From positions 1 through 64,000 of the forward strand of contig DATBAK010000087.1 in the NCBI GenBank assembly GCA_036271555.1: DNA of 64,000 nt, written 5' to 3'. Shown in pieces: positions 38,482-47,078 of the stretch. Positions within the stretch are counted from its first letter, which is position 1. Each line of letters begins with the position of its first letter. The DNA is from Acidimicrobiia bacterium. Lineage in GTDB: Bacteria > Actinomycetota > Acidimicrobiia > IMCC26256 > PALSA-610. The notes beneath the pieces were generated by a model. That model saw nothing but the letters and a program-made list of their open reading frames with translations, ran no database searches and was not told the DNA's origin. A program made the position numbers and the translations under genes.

Positions 38482-38553
38482 AGTGCGCTCGGCGGGCCAG
38501 AGTAGGCGCCGGATCGGCGACCGGGTCGAGTCCGCCGAGCTCCTGGCCACCTC

Positions 38554-40002
38554 CTACCCGAACCAGGTCGTGAGCGCGCACGGCAGCCCGGGATCGCCGA
38601 GATCACCCGCGAACGCGACGTAGCCGTCCGGCCGGATCAGCACCGCCGCGGGCGCCGCGACCTCACCGAGCACCGGCAGCTGCCACGCGCCGTCGTACGT
38701 CGCATCGACGACGCGGACGCGCGGCCACGGCGAGCTGTCGAAGCCACCCGATGCCGCGAGATCGAGCAGCACGGGCCGCGCGTCGTGCAGGAGGCTGAAC
38801 ACGCGCGTCGCGCCGCCGGCCCTTTGCAGGTCGAGGTCGGGCATGCGCCGGCCGACCAGCGGGTGCCCGTCACCGAGGTCGTAGTGGATGTCGAGACCGG
38901 AGAGCATTCCCGCGAGGTGCCGGCGCGGCTCGTCCAGGCCCAGTACCTCCCCCAATACGGCGCGCAGCGCGTCGTGACGATCGTCGGGCGTGCCGATCGC
39001 GATCATCGCCATCGTGCTCTGCAACACGCGCGCACCGACGGGATGCCGTTCGGCGTGGTACGTGTCGAGCAACGCGTCGGAAGCTGCGCCGTCGATCACT
39101 TGCGCGAGCTTCCAGCCCAGGTTCACCGCGTCCTGCACACCGACGTTCAGGCCCTGACCGCCCTGCGGCGGATGCACGTGCGCGGCGTCGCCCGCGAGCA
39201 GCACGCGATCGCGGCGGTACGACGCGGCCTGGCGGGTCAGGTCGGTGAAGCGCGAGATCCACGTGGGGCTGTGCACGCGAAAGTCGGTGCCGTACGCGGC
39301 GACGAGCGCGACGCGCAGATCCGGCAGTGTCGGATCGGCGTCGTGCTCGACCCGCTTCTCCTTGAGCACGACGCCGTACGGACTACCGCCGTTCACGCGG
39401 TCGACGGGACCGATTCCTCCGCCCTCGCGGCGCACGCCGATCTCGGGCTCGTCGTCCATCTCGACCTCGGCGATCATCCAGCTCGTCGTCGGATCCCACC
39501 CGACGAAGTCGATCCCCGCGGCCTTGCGGACCACGCTGCGACCGCCGTCGCAGCCGACGAGGAACGTACTCCGCAGCGCCGTGCCATCGGACAGCTCCAC
39601 GTCGACGCCGTCGGCGTCCTGCGCGCAGCCCGTCACCTCGCGCTCGCGCAGGAACGGGACTCCGAGCTCGACCACCCAGGCCGCGAGGATGGGCTCGAAG
39701 TCGCGCTGCCAGAGCCCGAGCAGATAGTTGTGGCGCGTCGGGAAGTCGGTGATGTCGAGCGCGACGCCCGCGAAGCCGACCTTCGGATATTGCTGACCCG
39801 CGGCGACGAACCGTTCCGCGATCCCCCGCTGATCGAGCACTTCGATCGTGCGCGCGTGCAGGCCGCCGGCGCGCGATCCGTCGAGCTCCTGCGTCGCGCG
39901 TCGTTCGACGACGACCACGTCGACACCGGCGAGCGCCAGCTCCCCCGCCAACATGAGTCCGGTCGGGCCACCACCGGCGATCACCACTGCGTGCTCCGTC
40001 AT
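38554..40002 (-). CDS. FAD-dependent aromatic monooxygenase
   Basis: A 482-residue class A flavin monooxygenase (PheA/TfdB/RdmE-like). It has the ADP-binding motif VIAGGGPTGLMLAGELA at the N-terminus, a DG-type motif in FLVGCDGGRSVVRKAAG, the second FAD motif RVLLAGDAAHVHPPQGGQGLN, and a thioredoxin-like C-terminal domain with RPDGYVAFAG. These enzymes hydroxylate phenols, polyketides or antibiotics using NAD(P)H and O2. The ATG at 40002 is used. The substrate is unknown; neighbours suggest aromatic or cyclic compounds. Confidence 0.88.
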   Translation of the reverse strand: MTEHAVVIAGGGPTGLMLAGELALAGVDVVVVERRATQELDGSRAGGLHARTIEVLDQRGIAERFVAAGQQYPKVGFAGVALDITDFPTRHNYLLGLWQRDFEPILAAWVVELGVPFLREREVTGCAQDADGVDVELSDGTALRSTFLVGCDGGRSVVRKAAGIDFVGWDPTTSWMIAEVEMDDEPEIGVRREGGGIGPVDRVNGGSPYGVVLKEKRVEHDADPTLPDLRVALVAAYGTDFRVHSPTWISRFTDLTRQAASYRRDRVLLAGDAAHVHPPQGGQGLNVGVQDAVNLGWKLAQVIDGAASDALLDTYHAERHPVGARVLQSTMAMIAIGTPDDRHDALRAVLGEVLGLDEPRRHLAGMLSGLDIHYDLGDGHPLVGRRMPDLDLQRAGGATRVFSLLHDARPVLLDLAASGGFDSSPWPRVRVVDATYDGAWQLPVLGEVAAPAAVLIRPDGYVAFAGDLGDPGLPCALTTWFG

Positions 40003-40118
40003 CGGCGCTCCTCGCGAATCGACTCCACGAACGCGCCATGGTCAGCACGCGCGAGCCGCTTGCGGCAAGCCCCCTCGCGCCCGTTACGCTTGTGGTGGCG
40101 GGCGATCAGCTCGGTCGA

Positions 40119-40652
40119 TCAGGCCGACTTCGAGCTCCGCGCCGCCAGGCCCTGTTCGATGCCCGCCTTCACGAGGCGGTCGTTGTCCTTCGACAGGTAG
40201 CGGTGCACACGCGCCTCGAGCAGCCACCGCATGACCGGGTTGAACACGTGATAACGCTCGGTGAAGTACACGCGCGTGCGCCCGTCGGGGAGGCGCTCGA
40301 GCCGGTGCTCACCTTCGGCGCGCGACCACAACGGCTTCCCGATCGCGAAGTACTTCGCCGACTCGTTCGGCACCACGTCGGTCACGTGCTCCCACGACTG
40401 CGCGACGCCTCCGCTGAAGAGGTACTTCGGCACGCGGAAGAAGCAGTGCCGAACGAGGCCGCTCCCGTCCTCGTCGCCCTCGTGCACGATCTCGATCGTC
40501 ACCGCGCCGTGCCGGATCGTGCGCACGATCGGACCGAACTCGCCCACCGCGCGCGCCTCGTCGGCGCGACGCGCGGGTGGACGTCGATGCATCACCGCCC
40601 AGATCTCCTCGGGTGACGCGTCGATCTCGAACGAGTACTTGTGTTCCTGCAC
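40119..40652 (-). CDS. SRPBCC-family protein
   Basis: A 177-residue START-like hydrophobic-pocket protein: KYSFEIDASPEEIWAVMH at the start, VTIEIVHEGDEDGSGLVRHC, SWEHVTDVVPNESAKYFAIG and a long C-terminal helix (MRWLLEARVHRYLSKDNDRLVKAGIEQ). Related proteins bind or cyclise lipids or polyketides. The GTG at 40652 is the only reasonable start; the ribosome-binding site is poor. Confidence 0.75.
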   Translation of the reverse strand: MQEHKYSFEIDASPEEIWAVMHRRPPARRADEARAVGEFGPIVRTIRHGAVTIEIVHEGDEDGSGLVRHCFFRVPKYLFSGGVAQSWEHVTDVVPNESAKYFAIGKPLWSRAEGEHRLERLPDGRTRVYFTERYHVFNPVMRWLLEARVHRYLSKDNDRLVKAGIEQGLAARSSKSA

Positions 40653-40697
40653 GCCGGGGACGTTACGCGGCGGCGCGCAACCGCCGCGGCCGACCGC

Positions 40698-41054
40698 CTA
40701 CCAGTACGTTGCGACGGGACGGATCTCGACCGCGCCGCCGTGGCGCGCCGCGGGGATGCGCGCCGCGAGCTCGACCGCGGCGTCGAGGTCGTCGGCTTCG
40801 AACACCACGTAGCCGCCCGCGCCTTCACTCGGGTACGGCCCCTCGCGGCGCACGGCCTTGCCGTCCTTCACCTGCACGGTCGTCGCGTCCGCGGCCAGGC
40901 CGAGCGGAAGGCCCGGCTCGACGCCCGGCGTCTGGTTGAGCGCGGCGTAGTCGCGGTAGATCGCCTTCTGCTCGTCGTCGGACAACGTCGCCCACGCTTC
41001 GGGATCGGTCGGGAGCGGGGTCGTGCCCTGATAGATGATCAGCACGTACTGCAT
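40698..41054 (-). CDS. YCII-related (DGPF) protein
   Basis: A 118-residue protein of the YCII/DGPF superfamily: MQYVLIIYQG at the start, GLPLGLAADATTVQVKDGK, and EGPYPSEGAGGYVVFEADDLDAAVELAARIP with a terminal VEIRPV. Such proteins are often paired with ECF sigma factors, but none is adjacent here. The ATG at 41054 is preceded by a strong GGAGGA. Function unknown. Confidence 0.85.
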   Translation of the reverse strand: MQYVLIIYQGTTPLPTDPEAWATLSDDEQKAIYRDYAALNQTPGVEPGLPLGLAADATTVQVKDGKAVRREGPYPSEGAGGYVVFEADDLDAAVELAARIPAARHGGAVEIRPVATYW

Positions 41055-41131
41055 GGTTCCTCCGGTTCGTCGGTTCGCCCCCATGACCCGGCGGACGCGA
41101 CGAACGTGACCGACTCACGCGCGTCGGGAGA

Positions 41132-42160
41132 TCAGGCCGCCTTCGCGCCCACGGCCAGGAGCGGATCGATGAACGCGTTCAGAGCGTTCTGCTCGGCGAG
41201 GTGCACGTAGACGTCGTCGGGTCGTGTCGACTGCGCCTGCCAGCTCAGCCCGCCCTTCGCGTTGAGCACCGCCGCACCGCCCCGACCCAGCTGCGTGAAG
41301 ACGCGAGGAACCGCTCCGATCGCGTAGAGCAGGGTGGGCGCGTCCCAGTCGCCGTCGCGCGGCGCGCCGCAGCCGAACAGCTGCTGATAGACGACGCGCA
41401 TCGGGTTGTTCGCGGGCGCGGCCGTGCACAACGACGAACCGACGCGGGTTCCGATGCCGTCGAGACCGTCGACCCACGCGATCGGCGTCGGCCATCCGCG
41501 CCCGCCGACAACGACACGCGCGGCCGCGAGGTCGAGCTTCTGGTTCGTGGCGGGCGCGCCGCCGCCGGGGAAGAACCCGTCCTCGATCACGAGTCGCTCG
41601 ACCTTCTGCACCACCAACGCGCGCGCCGAGGTGAGCAGACCGGCGAGGTTCGTGTACGCGCCGAGCGCGACGACCGTGACGCTGTGGTCCGGTTGCGCGG
41701 CGAGCAATCGACGGTAGAGCGCGACCGCGTCGGGCACGTCGGCGCTGTCGCGAATCGTGTGCGGCAGCCGTGCCGCGACCGCGTCGCTGTAGCCGTGCGG
41801 CGCGGTGTCGGCCGCGCTGTGCGCGACCGCGCCGAGCGGGATCGCCGCGTGCCCGTACGCGGTGTCGATCGCGTCGATCGCCGCGACCGCGACGGGGTTG
41901 CGGATGTCGGACCCGATGCCGAGCACGTTCACCTTGCCCTGCTGCATCAACACGTTCGCGAGGCCGAGCGCGGTCGCGTCGTCCCACCAGCGCGAGAGGT
42001 CGGTGTCGATGATCACCGCGGGACCCGACGCGCGCGGCCCGGCGCTCGTGGTCGTCGTCACGCGCGGCGGTCGCGGGCCGGACGACGACGATCCCGACGT
42101 GCAGCCGGCCAGCGCCACCGCGACGACGAGCGTCACCACGACGGCCACGCGCGACTGCAC
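41132..42160 (-). CDS. Lipoprotein nucleoside-hydrolase homologue
   Basis: A 342-residue protein with lipoprotein signal VVTLVVAVALAGC, so probably outside the cell. The mature part follows the inosine-uridine nucleoside hydrolase fold: VIIDTDLSRWWDDATALGLA, with the DxD...DD aspartates present at the wider spacing of secreted members but with W where an Asp often lies between them; then GIGSDIRNPVAVAAIDAI, VALGAYTNLAGLL and ERLVIEDGFFPGGG. The GTG at 42160 lies 17 bp after the binding-protein stop, with AGGA upstream; another GTG at 42190 overlaps. It is encoded with a solute importer, suggesting ligand processing before uptake. Confidence 0.8.
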   Translation of the reverse strand: MQSRVAVVVTLVVAVALAGCTSGSSSSGPRPPRVTTTTSAGPRASGPAVIIDTDLSRWWDDATALGLANVLMQQGKVNVLGIGSDIRNPVAVAAIDAIDTAYGHAAIPLGAVAHSAADTAPHGYSDAVAARLPHTIRDSADVPDAVALYRRLLAAQPDHSVTVVALGAYTNLAGLLTSARALVVQKVERLVIEDGFFPGGGAPATNQKLDLAAARVVVGGRGWPTPIAWVDGLDGIGTRVGSSLCTAAPANNPMRVVYQQLFGCGAPRDGDWDAPTLLYAIGAVPRVFTQLGRGGAAVLNAKGGLSWQAQSTRPDDVYVHLAEQNALNAFIDPLLAVGAKAA

Positions 42161-42176
42161 GTCGCGATCCTGACAC

Positions 42177-43448
42177 TCAGCCGCCGGCACCGCTCAGGTC
42201 CGGCGGCTTCAGAATGTCGATGAACCCGTCGCTCAGGACCTTGTACTTACCGTCCTCGATCTGCAGCACCGCGACCTTGCGGGTGAACACCCGGAACGAC
42301 GCGAGGTCGGGCACCTCGGGGATCGCGTTCTTGCGGAAGTCGTAGGGCGCCATCTCCGGTCGATCGACGGGATGGTTCACGACCGCGTCGACCACGCTCG
42401 CGGAATCGAGCGACTGGATCACCGACGGACCCGCGGCGAGGAGCGCGCCCTCGAGCTTCTTCACGTTCGACCACGACGTCACCGTGCTGAAGTCGACGTT
42501 GGGATCGTCAGGGTTCTTGCCGTCGGCTTCCATGTCGGCGCGGAACTCCTGGATGCCCTTGTTCGCCGTGTCGGTCGGCGGCAACGTCTCGCTCACGACG
42601 AGCACGCCGTTCGCGGCGTCGCCCATGTCCTTGAGGTTCTCGGGCGTGATCACGCCACCGGGCACCACGAGGTCGTGGTTCTCCGGCGTGATCCCTTCCT
42701 GCGCGAGCGCGTTCACGACGACGACGGGGTTGAGCGGCAGCATGCCGACCGCGTCGTCGTTCTTCTGCGACACCTCGGCCGCGATCGGCGCGAAGTCGGT
42801 TGTGTCCTGCGGGTAGTAGATCGGGTCGACGTGGACCTTGAGCAGCTTGGCCATCTTCACGATGAGGTTGCCCGCGAACTGCAGCGTGGGCGTGTCGGGC
42901 AGCATCAACACCGACGACTTCTTGCCGCGCGCCTTGATCGCCGACGTGCCCGAGATGCCGAGCGCGATGCCGTTGACCGACGAGTACGCGTCCTTGTTCG
43001 TGAGCTCGAAGGGCGACGTGCCGTTCACGAAGACCGCGGGCAGCTTCGACGCGGTGACACCGTCGTCGAAGCTGCCGATCGAGCCGAGGATCGCGAGCGA
43101 GCCGTCGGACCCGGCCTTGCGCCCGCACGCGAGGTTCGCGTTCGTGTCGTCCTTGTCGTCACAGATCGTCACCTGCAGCGGACGGCCGAGCGCGCAACTG
43201 CGGTTCACCGCGTCGACACCGGCCTGAAGCCCGGCCTTCGAGCGGTCACCGCCGGTGCCGAGCGGTCCCGACAACGCGATGATCGACGTGAACTTGAGCG
43301 GCGCACCGGGACACGGCTTCGACGTCGCGGTGGTGCCCGACGCGCCGTTCGACCCGCCCTTCGAGCCGCTGCTGCCACACGCGGCCGCGCAGAGCGCGAA
43401 CGCCGTGATCACGCACGCGCCGGTGCGTGCCCTGCTACGTCGCTTCAT
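42177..43448 (-). CDS. ABC importer substrate-binding lipoprotein (LivJ/K type)
   Basis: A 423-residue periplasmic-binding-fold lipoprotein (lipobox ALCAAAC near residue 24, Gly/Ser linker). The type 1 fold for branched-chain amino acids, amides or aromatic acids is visible: LKFTSIIALSGPLGTGG, AGVDAVNRS, AILGSIGSFDDGVTASKLPAVFVNG and DFAPIAAEV. It overlaps livF by 14 bp in the leftward LivHMG-LivF-binding protein operon. The ligand cannot be read from sequence; the catabolic context favours an organic acid or similar over amino acids. Confidence 0.88.
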   Translation of the reverse strand: MKRRSRARTGACVITAFALCAAACGSSGSKGGSNGASGTTATSKPCPGAPLKFTSIIALSGPLGTGGDRSKAGLQAGVDAVNRSCALGRPLQVTICDDKDDTNANLACGRKAGSDGSLAILGSIGSFDDGVTASKLPAVFVNGTSPFELTNKDAYSSVNGIALGISGTSAIKARGKKSSVLMLPDTPTLQFAGNLIVKMAKLLKVHVDPIYYPQDTTDFAPIAAEVSQKNDDAVGMLPLNPVVVVNALAQEGITPENHDLVVPGGVITPENLKDMGDAANGVLVVSETLPPTDTANKGIQEFRADMEADGKNPDDPNVDFSTVTSWSNVKKLEGALLAAGPSVIQSLDSASVVDAVVNHPVDRPEMAPYDFRKNAIPEVPDLASFRVFTRKVAVLQIEDGKYKVLSDGFIDILKPPDLSGAGG

Positions 43449-44166
43449 GAGCTCGCTCCCCCGAATGGCCGTTGTCGGATGTGCCCGAACGCAGGTACGC
43501 GTCCTGGATGTCGTCGAGACGCGCGACGAGATCGCTCGCCTTGCCCTCGAGCGCGATCGTTCCCCTCGTCATCACGAGCACACGGTCGGCGACCTGCAGC
43601 GCCTTGTGGATGTGCTGCTCGACGAGCAAGACCGCCATGCCCTCGTCGGCGGCCGCGCGCACCGCACGCAGCAACCGGTCGACGATCATCGGCGCGAGCC
43701 CGAGCGACAGCTCGTCGACGAGGAGCACGCGGCACTCGCGCGCGAGACAGCGCGCGAGTGCGAGCATCTGCTGCTGGCCGCCCGAGAGCAGTCCGACGCG
43801 CCGGTCGAGGTGCGGTTCGAGCTCGGGGAACAACTCGAGCGCGCGCCCGAGGTCACCGCGGCTGACGCGCAGGTTCTCGCGCGTCGTGAGGCGCATGAGA
43901 ACCGAACGCTCCTGCGACACCACACCGAGCCCTTTGCGCGCGCGCAGGTGCAGTGGTGCATCGGTGCGCGTGCCGAACATGCGCACGTCGCCGCCCAGCG
44001 CGCGCAGCTCACCCGACAGGGTCGAGATCGTCGTCGTCTTGCCGGCACCGTTCGGCCCGAGCAGCGCGACGACCTCACCGGCATCGACGTGGAGATGGAG
44101 GTCGCGCACGATCTCGACCTTGCCGTAGCCGGCGCGCAGGCCGTCGGCCTCGAGGACCGCGGTCAC
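43435..44166 (-). CDS. livF: Branched-chain-type ABC importer ATPase LivF
   Basis: A 243-residue ATPase: Walker A GPNGAGKT at 37-44, signature LLSGGQQQM, Walker B VLLVDELSLGLAP and the H-loop LLVEQHIH. This is the usual LivF pattern. The GTG at 44166 overlaps the stop of the fused permease/ATPase gene by 4 bp (GTGA). It partners the LivG domain of that fusion. Confidence 0.92.
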   Translation of the reverse strand: MTAVLEADGLRAGYGKVEIVRDLHLHVDAGEVVALLGPNGAGKTTTISTLSGELRALGGDVRMFGTRTDAPLHLRARKGLGVVSQERSVLMRLTTRENLRVSRGDLGRALELFPELEPHLDRRVGLLSGGQQQMLALARCLARECRVLLVDELSLGLAPMIVDRLLRAVRAAADEGMAVLLVEQHIHKALQVADRVLVMTRGTIALEGKASDLVARLDDIQDAYLRSGTSDNGHSGERAHEAT

Positions 44167-46949
44167 GACGCACTCCCTCCCGCGGGCTGGAGGCTCGCGA
44201 CCTCTTCGGTGCCGAGGTACGCCTCGATGACGCGCGCGTCGTGACTGATCGCGTCGGGCGTGCCCTCCGCGATCGTGCGGCCGAAGTCGAGCGCGACGAT
44301 GCGATCGCACGTCTGCAGGATCAGCGGCACGTCGTGCTCGACCACGAGCACACCGATCCCCCGCTTGCGCGCCATCGCTCGGATGGTGCGCCCGAGCTCG
44401 GCCGACTCGTTGGTGTCGAGGCCGGCGGCGGGCTCGTCGAGCAGCAGCACGGCGGGCTCGGTGACGAGCGCGCGCGCGATGCCGACGAGTCGCGACACAC
44501 CGTGCGGCAGCGACGACGGGCGGACGTCGAGCACGGCGTCGAGTTGGAAGTCGGCGACGACCTCGTGCACGAGCGCGGTCGGTCCGGGCCGACCGGGGTG
44601 CACGAGATCGATGAGGTACCGGCGGCGCGATTGGTCGTCGGCGGCGACGAGCAGGTTCTCACGCACGCTCATCTCCTCGAACAGCTCGACCGCCTGCCAC
44701 GACCGCACGATCCCGGCGCGTGCGCGGCGCTCGACCGACCAGCGGTCGATGCTCGCGTCGCCGAAGCGCACCGAGCCGCCCGACGGCGCGGTGAACCCGG
44801 TGATCACGTCGAGGATCGTCGTCTTCCCCGCGCCGTTCGGTCCGATGAGTCCCACAACTTCGCCGGGTTCGATCGCGAAGCTCACGCGGTCGACCGCGAC
44901 GACGCCACCGAAGTTCACGACGAGGTCGTGCACGGCGAGCGTCACCGCGTCGCGGTGTGGGCGCGGCGGCGCGAGCGGCGGGTCGCTCGTCGCGCGCGGG
45001 AACCGCAGCCCTTCGTAGACGCGCCGCAGCGTCGACGAGCGCTCCTCCGCCTGCTGCACCCCGCGCGACCAGAGCGCGGAGACGCCGTCGGGCGCCTGCC
45101 GCAGCACCGAGATCGCGCCGAGACCCGAGATCACCGCGAGCCACGAGATGATGTCGGTACCGGACGGCACGATCTTCTGGAAGATGACGTTGCCGAGCGC
45201 CGTGGGCGCGCCGGTCGCGCTGGCGATGCCAGAGACCCACGCGAGGCCACCGACGACCGCGTACTGGATCAGCAATACCGAGCCGAACACGTCGTACTGC
45301 CCGAGCTCGACGTTCGTCTGCCGCATCGACAGCAACACGCCGCCGAGCGCCGCCATCGCCGCCGCGACCGCGAAGGCATACACCTTCGCGGCAACGACGT
45401 TGACACCGAGCGACGCGGCCGCGCGCTCGTTGCTCCGCACCGCGAGCAGGCGCGCGCCGGCGCGGCCGCGGCGCAGATTCGCGACGACGAGCGCGGTGAG
45501 CACCAGGAACACGAGGACGAGCGCTCCGTAGCGCTCGGGGTGACCGAGCGGGTCGAGGTCGATGCCCGCGAACGACACCTTCTTGATGGGCAGCCCCACG
45601 ACACCGCCGGTGACCGCGCTGTTCGTGAAGACGAGCGCGCTGAACATCAGTGCGATCGCGAGCGTCGCGACCGCGAGGCTCGTGCCGCGCGTCCGGATCG
45701 CGGGCAACGCGACGACGACACCGACGATCGTGGTACCGACGACCGCGGCCACGAGCGCGGCCTCGAACGGCCAGTGGTCGGCCGACACGAGCCGCGCCGC
45801 CATCCACGCGCCCATCCCCGCGAGCGCGAACTGGCACAGCGAGAGCTGCCCCGCGAAGCCGGCGACGACGACGACCGAGCAGAGGATGATCGCGATCGCG
45901 AAGGTCGTGATGAGCGCGTCGTCCCACGTACGCACGCCGAGCAGCAGCACGACCGACATCACGACGCCCGCGACCGCCGGGATGAGCGGCACGGTGCCGT
46001 TGCCGGGCAGCGGCAGGCGCGCCAGAGTCTCCCCCCGCTGCAGTCGCGACCTTCCGGTCGCGATCATGAACACGAGGATGATTGCGAGCGGCACCGCCTG
46101 CACGAGCCCGGTGAGCGACGCCGCGTTCATGTGGAACGCGTTCGCGATGTCGGGCTGGAACAGGCCGATCTCGCTCTGCACGATGCCGATGCCGAGCGCA
46201 GCGAGCACCGTGATGCCGAACGAAGAGAAGCGCCCCACCAGTGCGGCTGCGAGTGCGGGCAGGATCGTGAGCGATAGCACGGCCGCGTTCAGCGTGATGA
46301 TCGGCGCGAGCAGGATCGCCGCGAGCGCCGACAAGCCGCCCGCGATCGCGAAGTTCGCCATCTCGATGCGGTCGGCCGACCAACCCGAGCTCGCGGCGAC
46401 TCGCCGGTTCTCCGCGACCGCCGACGTGACGAGACCGAAGAGCGTGCCCGAGTAGATGAAGCGCAGCACGACCGCGCACACGAGCGCGACGCCGATGAGC
46501 ATCAACCGATCGCGACCGATCATGAGGCTGCCGAAGAGCGTGACGTTCTTCGACGGCAGCAACGACCGCGGCTGGCTGAACGCGAGGCCCCACCGCAGCA
46601 CCATGAACGACTGGAACACGCTGAAGAGACCGAGCGTCGCGATGAGTCGCGCGAGCTGCGACGCGTCGCGCAGCAACGCCATCACGAGGTACGTGAGCAG
46701 CCCGAGCGCGACGCCGAGCAACAGCCCGAGCGTGACCGCGAGCCACGTCGGCCAGCCGCCGTCGCGCAGGTTGTAACAGATGTACGCGGCGATGCCGCCG
46801 AGCGCGCCGGCGCTGAAGTTGAGGACGCCGGACGTGCGGTAGACGAGGACGATGCCGAGCGCGACCAGCGCGGTCAGCGATCCGGTCGCGGCGCCGAGCA
46901 GCACGAACCGCAACGTCGACTGGCTCCACAGCGCCGTTGCGATCGCCAT
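44163..46949 (-). CDS. LivH-LivM-LivG triple fusion (permeases plus ATPase)
   Basis: One 928-residue protein holds three normally separate subunits. Residues about 1-300 are a LivH-like permease (LVYRTSGVLNFSAGALGGIAA). Residues about 320-620 are a LivM-like permease (GFAGQLSLCQFALAGMGAW, LAVRSNERAAASLGVNVVAAK). Residues about 668-915 are a LivG-like ATPase, with Walker A GPNGAGKT at 703-710, Walker B AVLLLDEPAAGL, and the H-loop VVEHDV. The ABC signature is degenerate: LPHGVSR where LSYGxQ is usual. Continuity is clean, with no stop or frame change. LivH-LivM fusions are known in actinobacteria; adding LivG as well is less usual. Confidence 0.9.
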   Translation of the reverse strand: MAIATALWSQSTLRFVLLGAATGSLTALVALGIVLVYRTSGVLNFSAGALGGIAAYICYNLRDGGWPTWLAVTLGLLLGVALGLLTYLVMALLRDASQLARLIATLGLFSVFQSFMVLRWGLAFSQPRSLLPSKNVTLFGSLMIGRDRLMLIGVALVCAVVLRFIYSGTLFGLVTSAVAENRRVAASSGWSADRIEMANFAIAGGLSALAAILLAPIITLNAAVLSLTILPALAAALVGRFSSFGITVLAALGIGIVQSEIGLFQPDIANAFHMNAASLTGLVQAVPLAIILVFMIATGRSRLQRGETLARLPLPGNGTVPLIPAVAGVVMSVVLLLGVRTWDDALITTFAIAIILCSVVVVAGFAGQLSLCQFALAGMGAWMAARLVSADHWPFEAALVAAVVGTTIVGVVVALPAIRTRGTSLAVATLAIALMFSALVFTNSAVTGGVVGLPIKKVSFAGIDLDPLGHPERYGALVLVFLVLTALVVANLRRGRAGARLLAVRSNERAAASLGVNVVAAKVYAFAVAAAMAALGGVLLSMRQTNVELGQYDVFGSVLLIQYAVVGGLAWVSGIASATGAPTALGNVIFQKIVPSGTDIISWLAVISGLGAISVLRQAPDGVSALWSRGVQQAEERSSTLRRVYEGLRFPRATSDPPLAPPRPHRDAVTLAVHDLVVNFGGVVAVDRVSFAIEPGEVVGLIGPNGAGKTTILDVITGFTAPSGGSVRFGDASIDRWSVERRARAGIVRSWQAVELFEEMSVRENLLVAADDQSRRRYLIDLVHPGRPGPTALVHEVVADFQLDAVLDVRPSSLPHGVSRLVGIARALVTEPAVLLLDEPAAGLDTNESAELGRTIRAMARKRGIGVLVVEHDVPLILQTCDRIVALDFGRTIAEGTPDAISHDARVIEAYLGTEEVASLQPAGGSAS

Positions 46950-47063
46950 CTACGACGCGCGCTCCTCGCTCCCCCAGGGACGTGCCGCCGGGCCGAAAAC
47001 ATATCGTTGCTATTGCTCGGTGGCCAGGCTCTCCCGACGAATCGCCGCCGGTCGCGTCACATT

Positions 47064-47078
47064 GTCAATTCTGTTGAC
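47064..47078. promoter_or_regulatory. Inverted repeat at the P450 stop, upstream of the liv operon
   Basis: GTCAA-TTCTG-TTGAC is a perfect 5-bp inverted repeat; the wider TTGTCAA/TTGACGA is nearly symmetric. It covers the P450 stop codon and lies about 115 bp before the LivHMG start on the same strand. It could be a repressor site for the importer, or chance. Confidence 0.4.

Noticed and set aside
38554-40002. Assignment of the flavin monooxygenase as a rifampicin monooxygenase
   Set aside because: General class A motifs are shared by phenol, polyketide and antibiotic hydroxylases, and nothing visible picks out rifampicin.
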